This document shows positions 56,803 to 64,000 of a DNA stretch of 64,000 nt, piece after piece (the first letter of the stretch is position 1; each line of letters opens with the position of its first letter). The notes under the pieces were generated by a model, which worked only from the letters and a program-made list of their open reading frames with translations, was not told the DNA's origin and made no database searches. A program made the position numbers and the translations under genes. Source of the stretch: Hymenobacter sp. IS2118 (GTDB taxonomy: Bacteria; Bacteroidota; Bacteroidia; Cytophagales; Hymenobacteraceae); contig NZ_JNLX01000184.1 in NCBI RefSeq assembly GCF_000715495.1, forward strand, positions 28,614 through 92,613, read 5' to 3'.

Positions 56803-56992
56803 TTGACTGGCAGGCAACAGGAGGCGCTGATTGAGCGACTCTGGTAACGAAAGATGAGAAAACGCTTCGGTGAAAGAGGAGCGGGGGCTGTTCCGAGATA
56901 TGGTCAGTGCAGCATCAACCCCCAGTGAATCCTAACCGAAGGCCTTCTTATCGGTCAGTTCTGCCGTCAGATTTAATAAATAGACCTTTTTG

Positions 56993-57040
56993 AAGTGCCT
57001 TTGCCCGACATACCTATCTGTTACGCAAAGGCACTTTTTG
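56993..57040 (+). terminator. terminator-like hairpin before rpoC
   Basis: AAGTGCCTTTGC (56,993-57,004) and GCAAAGGCACTT (57,025-57,036) are a perfect 12-bp stem with a 20-base loop, then TTTG. A TTTTTGAAGTG direct repeat flanks it. It lies 100 bases before rpoC and could attenuate rpoC or stabilise an mRNA end. Confidence 0.65.
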
Positions 57041-57135
57041 AAGTGTCAAACTGTTTGAACCTCTTGCGTGCTTCTGGCGAAGGACGAAGAATCAGGCAGC
57101 TCAAAGCCAACAGCTACTAGCTTAACCCCAATCAA

Positions 57136-60100
57136 ATGGCTTTCGCAAAAAACAAGAAAATAGTTCAGGACTTCTCCAAAGTCACTATTTCGCTGGCCTC
57201 GCCCGAAGCAATTCTGGAGCGCAGCACCGGCGAAGTGGTGAAGCCTGAAACCATCAACTACCGCACGTACAAGCCCGAAATGGGTGGCCTGTTCTGTGAG
57301 CGGATTTTCGGTCCTGTGAAGGACTGGGAATGCCATTGCGGCAAATACAAGCGTATTCGCTACAAAGGCATTATCTGCGACCGTTGCGGCGTGGAAGTGA
57401 CCGAGAAGAAAGTGCGCCGTGAGCGCATGGGCCACATCGAGCTGGTGGTGCCCGTTGCTCACATCTGGTACTTCAAGTCGCTGCCAAACAAAATCGGCTA
57501 CCTGCTGGGCCTGCCCACCAAGAAGCTCGACCAGATTATCTATTACGAGCGGTACGTCGTGGTTCAGCCCGGCGCTCTGGCCGAAGAAGGGGTGCAGATT
57601 CTCGACTTCCTCACCGAAGATGAGTACCTGGACATCATCGACAAGCTCCCCCGGGAGAACCAGATGCTGCCCAACGAGGACCCCAACAAATTCATCGCCC
57701 GCATGGGTGCTGATGCTCTGCATATGCTGTTGGAGCGCATCAATCTGGACGAGTTGAGCTACTCACTGCGGGACTCCGCGGCCCACGAAACTTCGCAGCA
57801 GCGTAAGGCTGAGGCGTTGAAGCGTCTGCGCGTAGTGGAAGCTTTCCGTGACGCCGCTACCCGCGTGGAGAACCGCCCCGAGTGGATGGTTATCCGCATG
57901 GTGCCCGTTATTCCCCCGGAACTGCGCCCGCTCGTTCCGCTCGACGGTGGCCGTTTCGCCACTTCCGACTTGAACGACCTGTACCGTCGCGTTATCATCC
58001 GTAACAACCGCCTCAAGCGCCTGATTGAAATCAAAGCGCCCGAGGTGATTCTGCGGAACGAGAAGCGCATGCTACAGGAAGCCGTTGACTCGCTGTTCGA
58101 CAACTCGCGTAAGGTGAACGCCGTGCGCGCCGAAGGCAACCGCGCCCTGAAGTCGCTGTCCGATATGCTGAAAGGCAAGCAGGGCCGCTTCCGTCAGAAC
58201 CTGCTCGGTAAGCGGGTGGACTACTCGGGTCGTTCGGTAATCGTCGTTGGTCCGGAGCTGAAGCTGCACGAGTGCGGCCTGCCCAAGAACATGGCAGCCG
58301 AGCTGTTCAAGCCGTTCATCATCCGCAAGCTCATCGAGCGCGGCATTGTGAAGACGGTGAAGTCGGCTAAGAAAATTGTGGACCGCAAGGACGCCGTTGT
58401 CTGGGACATCCTGGAGAATGTGCTGAAAGGCCATCCCGTGTTGCTCAACCGGGCTCCTACGCTTCACCGTCTGGGCATCCAGGCGTTCCAGCCGCGCCTC
58501 ATCGAGGGCAAGGCTATCCAGCTGCACCCCCTCGTTTGTACGGCCTTCAACGCTGACTTTGACGGTGACCAGATGGCTGTGCACGTGCCCCTCGGCCCGG
58601 CCGCTATCCTGGAAGCTTCGATGCTCATGCTGGCCTCGCACAACATCCTGAACCCCGCCAACGGCGCGCCCATCGCGGTACCGTCGCAGGACATGGTTCT
58701 GGGTCTGTACTACGTTACCAAAGGCAAGCGCAGCACCGACGATGAGAAGATTCAGGGCGAAGGCCGTGTATTCTACTCGGACGAAGAGGTTGTCATTGCC
58801 CTCAATGAAGGCCAGCTTTCGAAGCACGCCTACATCAAGGTGCGGACGCAGATTCGTGATGAGAACGACGATTTGGTGACTAAAATCGTGGATACGGTGG
58901 CCGGCCGCGTGCTGTTCAACCAGATGATTCCCGAGGAGGTAGGCTTTATCGACGAGCTCCTGACGAAGAAGAAGCTTCAGCAAATCATCTCCACGGTATT
59001 TAAGCGCACGGGCATGGCTCGTACCGCTCAATTCCTGGACGACATCAAGACTCTTGGTTTCCAGTCGGCCTACAAAGGCGGCTTGAGCATGGGTCTGGGT
59101 GATATCCAGATTCCGAAAGAGAAGGACGAGCTGGTGCTGCAAGCCCAGAACGACGTGAAGGCCGTAACCCAGAACTACCAGATGGGTCTGATTACGGACA
59201 ACGAGCGTTACAACCAGGTTATTGACATCTGGACGCGTATCAACAACCAAATCACGGAAACGCTGATGGGTCGTTTGGAGCGCGAAAACCAAGGCTTCAA
59301 CTCCATCTACATGATGATGCACTCGGGAGCCCGTGGCTCGCGCGAGCAGATTCGTCAGCTGGGTGGTATGCGTGGTCTGATGGCCAAGCCGCAGAAGTCG
59401 CTGCAAGGCTCGATTGGTGAGATTATTGAAAACCCGATTCTGTCGAACTTCAAAGAAGGCCTCGACGTAATCGAGTACTTCATCTCGACGCACGGTGCCC
59501 GGAAAGGTCTGGCCGACACGGCGCTGAAGACGGCTGACGCCGGCTACCTGACCCGCCGTCTGGTAGACGTTTCGCAGGACGTAATCGTGAACGAGCCGGA
59601 CTGCGGCACGCTGCGCGGTATCGAAACCTTCGCCTTGAAAGACAACGAGGACATCGTGGAGCCGCTGGCCGAGCGTATCCTGGGCCGCGTAACGGTGCAC
59701 GATATCATCGACCCAATCACCGGTGAGGTCCTACTGACTTCGGGTTCCGAAATCAAGGAAGACACCACCCGCCGCATCGATGCCACGAGCATTGAGTCGG
59801 TGGAAATCCGCTCGGTGCTGACTTGCGAAAGCAAGCGCGGCATCTGCGCCAAGTGCTACGGCCGCAACCTGGCTTCGGGCCGCATGGTGCAGCGTGGCGA
59901 GGCAGTGGGTGTTATCGCCGCGCAGTCGATTGGTGAGCCCGGCACGCAGCTGACCCTGCGTACCTTCCACGTAGGTGGTACGGCTTCCAACATTGCGGTG
60001 GAGTCCAACATCAAAGCCAAATTCGCTGGTGTGGTGGAGTTCGAGGACGTTCGTACTGTGGCTACCACGACCGCCGAAGGCGTGAAGGGTGCCGTAGTAA

Positions 60101-61488
60101 TGGGCCGCTCGGGCGAAGTTCGCATCGTGGAGAAAGGCACCGGCCGTGTCTTCACTTCCAACCACGTTCCTTACGGCTCTTTCATGCTCGTAACGGAGGG
60201 CCAGGAAGTGGAAAAAGGCACGGAACTGAACAACTGGGACCCGTACAACGCCGTTATTCTGGCCGAGTTTGATGGTACGGTGCAGTTTGACGCCATCACC
60301 GAAGGCGTTACTTTCCGTGAGGAATCGGACGAACAGACCGGTCACCGCGAGAAGGTGATTATCGAGTCGAAGGCTAAGGACCAGAACCCGTCCATCATCA
60401 TCCGTCCCGGCAAAAAGGGCGATGCTGAAGGTCAGAAGGGTTACAGCATCCCCGTGGGCTCCCACTTGGCCGTTGAGAACAACGACAAAATCAAGGCTGG
60501 TCACATCCTCGCCAAGATTCCGCGTTCGGTGGGCAAAACCCGCGATATTACCGGTGGTCTGCCACGTGTAACGGAGCTTTTCGAAGCCCGGAACCCGTCG
60601 AACCCCGCCGTGGTATCGGAAATCGACGGCGTGGTAACCTACGGCACCGTGAAACGCGGTAACCGGGAAATCTACGTCGAGTCGAAAGACGGTGTCAAGA
60701 AGAAGTACATGGTGCCGCTGTCGAAGCACATTCTGGTGCAGGATAACGACTTTATCCGCGCCGGCATGCCGCTCTCGGATGGTGCCATCACGCCTTCCGA
60801 CATCCTGAGCATTCAGGGCCCCGGCGCCGTGCAGGAATACCTCGTGAACGAGATTCAGGAAGTGTACCGCTTGCAGGGTGTGAAAATCAACGATAAGCAC
60901 ATTGAGGTGGTAGTTCGCCAGATGATGCAAAAAGTGGTGATTCTGGATGCCGGTGACACGTCGTTCCTCGAAAATCAGGTGATTGATAAAATCATCTTCA
61001 TGGCCGAAAACGATATGATTATCGACATGAAAGTGGTGACCGAAGCCGGTGATTCGAGCAACATGAAGCCCGGTCAGATTGTGAATGCCCGTCGCCTGCG
61101 CGACGAGAATAGCAGCCTGAAACGCCGCGACCTTGCCCTCGTGCAAGTGCGCGACGCGCAGCCTTCGGTTTCGCGCCCTACGCTGCAAGGCATCACGCAG
61201 GCCTCGCTGGGCACGGCCTCGTTCATCTCGGCCGCTTCCTTCCAGGAGACGACCAAGGTGCTGAGCGAAGCCGCCATCCGTGGCAAGGCCGACCAGCTGC
61301 TGGGCCTGAAGGAGAACGTAATCGTCGGTCACCTCATCCCGGCCGGTACTGGTCTGCGCGAGTACACCCGCCAGATTGTCGGCTCGAAAGAGGAGATGGA
61401 AGCAGCCCAAGCCGCGCAAGCAGCCGAGGCCGCCGTTCCCGCCAAGCGCCCCAGCCGTGCTGGCAAGCGCGAAGTGTCGGCGGAGTAA
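57136..61488 (+). CDS. rpoC: RNA polymerase beta' subunit
   Basis: A 1450-residue protein: N-terminal zinc site CHCGKYKRIRYKGIICDRCGVE, NADFDGDQMAVHVP (catalytic Mg site), trigger-loop region, second zinc site CESKRGICAKCYGRN, and SIGEPGTQLTLRTFHVGG. The C-terminal tail is Ala/Arg-rich. It is separated from rpoB by an unusually long gap. Confidence 0.98.
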   Translation: MAFAKNKKIVQDFSKVTISLASPEAILERSTGEVVKPETINYRTYKPEMGGLFCERIFGPVKDWECHCGKYKRIRYKGIICDRCGVEVTEKKVRRERMGHIELVVPVAHIWYFKSLPNKIGYLLGLPTKKLDQIIYYERYVVVQPGALAEEGVQILDFLTEDEYLDIIDKLPRENQMLPNEDPNKFIARMGADALHMLLERINLDELSYSLRDSAAHETSQQRKAEALKRLRVVEAFRDAATRVENRPEWMVIRMVPVIPPELRPLVPLDGGRFATSDLNDLYRRVIIRNNRLKRLIEIKAPEVILRNEKRMLQEAVDSLFDNSRKVNAVRAEGNRALKSLSDMLKGKQGRFRQNLLGKRVDYSGRSVIVVGPELKLHECGLPKNMAAELFKPFIIRKLIERGIVKTVKSAKKIVDRKDAVVWDILENVLKGHPVLLNRAPTLHRLGIQAFQPRLIEGKAIQLHPLVCTAFNADFDGDQMAVHVPLGPAAILEASMLMLASHNILNPANGAPIAVPSQDMVLGLYYVTKGKRSTDDEKIQGEGRVFYSDEEVVIALNEGQLSKHAYIKVRTQIRDENDDLVTKIVDTVAGRVLFNQMIPEEVGFIDELLTKKKLQQIISTVFKRTGMARTAQFLDDIKTLGFQSAYKGGLSMGLGDIQIPKEKDELVLQAQNDVKAVTQNYQMGLITDNERYNQVIDIWTRINNQITETLMGRLERENQGFNSIYMMMHSGARGSREQIRQLGGMRGLMAKPQKSLQGSIGEIIENPILSNFKEGLDVIEYFISTHGARKGLADTALKTADAGYLTRRLVDVSQDVIVNEPDCGTLRGIETFALKDNEDIVEPLAERILGRVTVHDIIDPITGEVLLTSGSEIKEDTTRRIDATSIESVEIRSVLTCESKRGICAKCYGRNLASGRMVQRGEAVGVIAAQSIGEPGTQLTLRTFHVGGTASNIAVESNIKAKFAGVVEFEDVRTVATTTAEGVKGAVVMGRSGEVRIVEKGTGRVFTSNHVPYGSFMLVTEGQEVEKGTELNNWDPYNAVILAEFDGTVQFDAITEGVTFREESDEQTGHREKVIIESKAKDQNPSIIIRPGKKGDAEGQKGYSIPVGSHLAVENNDKIKAGHILAKIPRSVGKTRDITGGLPRVTELFEARNPSNPAVVSEIDGVVTYGTVKRGNREIYVESKDGVKKKYMVPLSKHILVQDNDFIRAGMPLSDGAITPSDILSIQGPGAVQEYLVNEIQEVYRLQGVKINDKHIEVVVRQMMQKVVILDAGDTSFLENQVIDKIIFMAENDMIIDMKVVTEAGDSSNMKPGQIVNARRLRDENSSLKRRDLALVQVRDAQPSVSRPTLQGITQASLGTASFISAASFQETTKVLSEAAIRGKADQLLGLKENVIVGHLIPAGTGLREYTRQIVGSKEEMEAAQAAQAAEAAVPAKRPSRAGKREVSAE

Positions 61489-61509
61489 TCTGCCGTAGGT
61501 TTGTAATGG

Positions 61510-61543
61510 AAAAGCCGACTGGGGTAACCCGGTCGGCTTTTTC
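61510..61543 (+). terminator. terminator after rpoC
   Basis: AAAAGCCGAC (61,510-61,519) and GTCGGCTTTT (61,532-61,541) with GGGG/CCC inner pairs around TAA, then T-rich sequence. Confidence 0.9.
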
Positions 61544-61581
61544 TGTTTTATTTGCTCCTTAAGATTTAAGAATGAGACATT

Positions 61582-62157
61582 ATGAAACAAACTTTACCCA
61601 CTTTCGCTCAAGTCAAAGCACAGTATGCTGACCAGTATATTCCTTACCAGACCCGACTTGGAACTCAAGAATGGAAAATTAAAAGGGATGCGATGGTTGA
61701 GCGTGATGAAGAGGAGTGTACGAAATGCGGTTGCCGACCGACAGATAACGTTTGGCTTGGTGGTAAGATGCATTATCTCTTATATGTGCCGTATGACCCA
61801 AATGAGGTAGTAGAGATAAATGGATTTACGTACACGGGCAAGGAATTGGGGTACGAAATCCATCAGTTAAACGCGGCAGTTGTTCTGCATGTACATCACT
61901 TATACTACATCACGTCGAAAAATCCCTGGGAATACGAAAATGATGCACTAGTGACATTGTGTAGTGACTGTCATTCAGAAGTCCACAGAACGGAGATAAT
62001 TCCTGTTTACAAAGTTGAAAATGGACAACGGGAGAGAATTACTGGAGTAACATGTAGCCGTTGTAGTGGCGCAGGTTATTTTCCGCAGTATAAAAGCGTG
62101 GAAAATGGCGTCTGCTTCCAATGTAGAGGAAGCCGTTACACGAATCTGACTCTTTAA
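61582..62157 (+). CDS. HNH-type protein with extra zinc ribbon
   Basis: A 191-residue protein. RDEEECTKCGCRP, VVLHVHHLYYIT and LVTLCSDCHSEVHR form an HNH site with Cys pairs for zinc. The C-terminal part has GVTCSRCSGAGYFPQY and GVCFQCRGSRY, a four-Cys ribbon like that of DnaJ. It may be a nuclease or a nucleic-acid-binding protein. It is visibly more A+T-rich than rpoC and the DUF3467 gene around it, a sign of transfer. Confidence 0.75.
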   Translation: MKQTLPTFAQVKAQYADQYIPYQTRLGTQEWKIKRDAMVERDEEECTKCGCRPTDNVWLGGKMHYLLYVPYDPNEVVEINGFTYTGKELGYEIHQLNAAVVLHVHHLYYITSKNPWEYENDALVTLCSDCHSEVHRTEIIPVYKVENGQRERITGVTCSRCSGAGYFPQYKSVENGVCFQCRGSRYTNLTL

Positions 62158-62171
62158 AATATTTACTGAAC

Positions 62172-62495
62172 ATGCAACCAACCGACCAAAACCCGGACCC
62201 GAACGCCATCAACATCGAGCTTTCCGAAGCCATGGCCGAGGGCGAATACGCCAACCTCGCCATGATTGCGCACAGCAACAGCGAGTTCGTGATTGACTTC
62301 ATCCGCATGATGCCCGGTCTGCCCAAGGCCAAGGTGAAGGCGCGCATCGTCGTGACGCCCGAGCACGCCAAGCGCCTGCTGCAAGCCCTCACCGAGAACA
62401 TCGAGCGGTTTGAAGCCGCCTTCGGCCCCATCAAGATGCAGAACGAAGCCCCGAGCTACCCGATGAACTTCGGCGGCGCAGTAGGGGAAGCGTAA
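62172..62495 (+). CDS. DUF3467 protein
   Basis: A 107-residue protein: NIELSEAMAEGEYANLAMIAHSNSEFVIDFIRMMPGLPKAKVKARIVVTPEHAKRL is the family pattern. Its role is unknown. In many Bacteroidota it follows rpoC, so the gene between is an insertion. Confidence 0.85.
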   Translation: MQPTDQNPDPNAINIELSEAMAEGEYANLAMIAHSNSEFVIDFIRMMPGLPKAKVKARIVVTPEHAKRLLQALTENIERFEAAFGPIKMQNEAPSYPMNFGGAVGEA

Positions 62496-62517
62496 GGGGA
62501 ATAGAAGCTATAGTTGC

Positions 62518-62551
62518 GAAAGCGCCTTCCTGTTGCAATGGAGGCGCTTTC
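62518..62551 (+). terminator. terminator after DUF3467 gene
   Basis: GAAAGCGCC (62,518-62,526) and GGCGCTTTC (62,543-62,551), followed by TGCTTT. Confidence 0.8.
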
Positions 62552-62587
62552 TGCTTTAAACAACATGGTAATAATACCCCCTATAAC

Positions 62588-62827
62588 ATGGATAAGAAGC
62601 GAATTCGAGGCCTAAAGCGGCACCTGCGCAATCACCAGCAATGGGCAACGATTCAGGAGCCATTCAACGAGGAACGCATTCGTAAGTGGCATTATGATTA
62701 TGCACATTTAGGACTGAGCCCTTGGGCGGTGAATGACAAACCGCCGGTTGCTATCAGAAAACTGTGGGTAAGCCGATTGGTCGCCGACTACAAAGAGTGG
62801 TATAAGCAAATGCTTGCTCGATACACA
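62588..62827 (+). pseudogene. small gene cut by the insertion sequence
   Basis: The reading starts MDKKRIRGLKRHLRNHQQWA and has KWHYDYAHLGLSPWAVNDKPPVAIRKLWVSRL, a charged and aromatic pattern that I cannot assign. The native part is about 80 residues; after 62,827 it runs into the IS end and stops at 62,923 after about 31 foreign residues. The lost 3' end would lie past the window. Confidence 0.6.
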
Positions 62828-64000
62828 CAGACTAACCGCACTATGCAAGTTGGTGGCAAATCTGGGTCAGCAGCTCTTCTAAATAGGCATCGTTCCATCC
62901 GAGCCGCTTTCGTTTTTTCTTGATGCTGACCCGTGTGGGGTCCTGTTGCAGCAGGTTAAGCGCCATTTTGCGCACGAGGGCCAGGTTTTCCACGGCTTGG
63001 GCCTGGCGCAAGCGGTGGGCGTCTTCGCCCAGCGTCACGTCCAGGTGCCAGTGGAGCTTGTTTTCAATGGCCCAGTGGTCGCGCACGGCGGCCGTGGCCT
63101 GGGCCGGGGTCAGGCTCGCGCGGCTGCTGAGGTAGTAGCGCACGGCCTGCGACTGGGCCGGTCCGTCGACCGGGTGGCGGGTGGTCGCGACCCGGACCAG
63201 GGCGGCCAGCCCCGGCCAACGGCCTTCTTCATCGACCCAGCGCAGGTCGGTTTGGACGCTGACCTGGGTGCAGAGCGGGGTGTTGTGGGAGGCCAGGCTC
63301 CAGGATTCGAGCGTCTGCCGAGCGGGCACCTGAGCCAGGGCGCGTTCGGCCTCGGCCAAGAGCGTGGCCTGGTTCTCCTTGAGGGCCAGCAGGTAATCAC
63401 CGCCTTGCTGGCAAATCTGGGCCGCGATGGCAGGTTGGCAGCTGAGCGCATCGAGGCTGACGAGGCAGCCGCGTACGTCGAGTAGGGCCAGTACGTCGGG
63501 GATGGCCGCCAGTTCGTGGCCTTTGCCCGCCGTGGCCACCTGGGCCAGGCTCAGGCCCTGGGCGCTGGCCACGGCCGACACCACGTGCAGCGCCTGCGGG
63601 CCGGAGCCGCGCAGGGTCTTACCGTCGATACAAACCTGGCCGAGTTGGTCGGCGGGCAGCACCTGCCGCATCCAGGCCAGAAAGGCCGCGTTGAACGCCG
63701 CCGCGTCCAGGTGCTGAAAGACCCGCCGGAAGGTATCGTCGGACGGAATACCGTTGTCCAGCGAGAGGTAGCGCCGAAAGACGGGTTCTTTCTGCTGGCC
63801 AAACCAGGCGATTTCCTCAAAATCGTCGGCCCCGCTCAGCACAGCTAGCACGCTGATAACGAGAATGTCTAATAGTTTGTGGCGAAAGTTTTTATTCTGC
63901 CGCCGGAAGTCCGGCACGTCGGCTAAGTGGGTGAGTAACGACATCGAACCAAGGGGGTAAGCCGCAAATTTACCCTTGCGCACATAGTGCGGTTAGTCTG
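62828..64000. mobile_element. ISAs1-like insertion sequence
   Basis: CAGACTAACCGCACTATG at 62,828-62,845 and its complement CATAGTGCGGTTAGTCTG at 63,983-64,000 are perfect 18-bp terminal inverted repeats. The element is 1173 bp with one transposase. The right end is the last base of the window, so a target duplication cannot be checked. Confidence 0.95.
62841..63944 (-). CDS. ISAs1-family transposase
   Basis: A 367-residue DDE transposase: the N-terminal DDE_Tnp_1-associated region MSLLTHLADVPDFRRQNKNFRHKLLDILVISVLAVLSGADDFEEIAWFG, then VCIDGKTLRGSG (first Asp), GCLVSLDALSCQ (second Asp) and RDHWAIENKLHWHLDVTLGEDAHR (Glu). Its TAG stop lies in the left inverted repeat. The start complements 63,942-63,944. 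It appears intact. Confidence 0.95.
   Translation of the reverse strand: MSLLTHLADVPDFRRQNKNFRHKLLDILVISVLAVLSGADDFEEIAWFGQQKEPVFRRYLSLDNGIPSDDTFRRVFQHLDAAAFNAAFLAWMRQVLPADQLGQVCIDGKTLRGSGPQALHVVSAVASAQGLSLAQVATAGKGHELAAIPDVLALLDVRGCLVSLDALSCQPAIAAQICQQGGDYLLALKENQATLLAEAERALAQVPARQTLESWSLASHNTPLCTQVSVQTDLRWVDEEGRWPGLAALVRVATTRHPVDGPAQSQAVRYYLSSRASLTPAQATAAVRDHWAIENKLHWHLDVTLGEDAHRLRQAQAVENLALVRKMALNLLQQDPTRVSIKKKRKRLGWNDAYLEELLTQICHQLA

Noticed and set aside
59731..61590. 619-residue open frame on the minus strand of rpoC
   Set aside because: It is a shadow of a G+C-rich, codon-biased gene. The composition is His/Leu/Val-rich without a domain pattern. The same holds for long antisense frames in rpoB (53,128-54,309; 55,234-56,682) and elsewhere in rpoC (58,072-59,700).
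63983..64000. Target-site duplication of the insertion sequence
   Set aside because: The right inverted repeat ends at the last base, so no flanking sequence is available to compare.

Overview
The window is from a G+C-rich member of the Bacteroidota, most likely Hymenobacter or a close relative in the Cytophagales. The evidence is type IX secretion (T9SS) C-terminal sorting domains on several secreted proteins, promoters of the Bacteroidota form TTTG-N19-TAnnTTTG, few Shine-Dalgarno sites, a tRNA(Tyr,Gly,Thr)-tuf-tRNA(Trp)-secE-nusG-rplKAJL-rpoBC block, and protein sequences that look like Hymenobacter proteins. No database search was possible, so the genus is an inference.

Bases 1-25,471 are an accessory island. 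A helicase gene with a phospholipase-D-like N-terminus and a DUF3427 C-terminus lies at both ends: its 3' two thirds at 1-2066 (the 5' part is outside the window) and a full copy at 22,289-25,471. By eye the two differ at about 19 of 688 shared residues. Between them is a phage-like element. It has a cI/cro-type divergent switch (19.0-20.0 kb), a leftward early operon with a replication-initiator-like protein, DnaB and a cytosine-methylase-like protein (18.9-14.5 kb), a recombination operon with a RecE-like nuclease (6.0-2.4 kb) and a holin-like plus M15 endolysin pair (7.0-7.75 kb). No capsid, terminase, portal, tail or intact integrase gene is visible. It therefore looks like a decayed prophage or a phage satellite.

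The island carries several defence or addiction modules. They are two adjacent type-IV-like HNH restriction enzymes with different N-terminal readers (7.8-9.75 kb), a three-gene restriction-modification operon led by a LexA/CI-like self-cleaving regulator (14.4-9.9 kb), and a split HipB/HipS/HipT toxin-antitoxin locus behind three operators spaced exactly 40 bp apart (20.0-21.6 kb). GTTAC/GTAAC dyads at the cI/cro region recur at the promoters of the recombination and lysis operons, which suggests one repressor controls the whole element.

Bases 26-40 kb are ordinary chromosome: a secreted M36 metallopeptidase and a large adhesin-like protein with T9SS signals, an S1/P1 nuclease, a GH43 glycosidase, a secreted metzincin-like protease, a GNAT acetyltransferase, a lipoprotein and two glycosyltransferases. 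Bases 40-62.5 kb are core housekeeping genes: an ECF sigma/anti-sigma pair, gmk-nadD, frr-pyrH, a biotin-carrier protein, an M1 aminopeptidase, four tRNAs, tuf, secE, nusG, rplK, rplA, rplJ, rplL, rpoB and rpoC. rpoB appears to start at TTG, and terminator-like hairpins lie at the rplL-rpoB and rpoB-rpoC junctions. After rpoC, an A+T-rich HNH gene separates it from a DUF3467 gene. The window ends with an ISAs1-like insertion sequence whose right terminal repeat finishes at the last base and which has cut a small gene.
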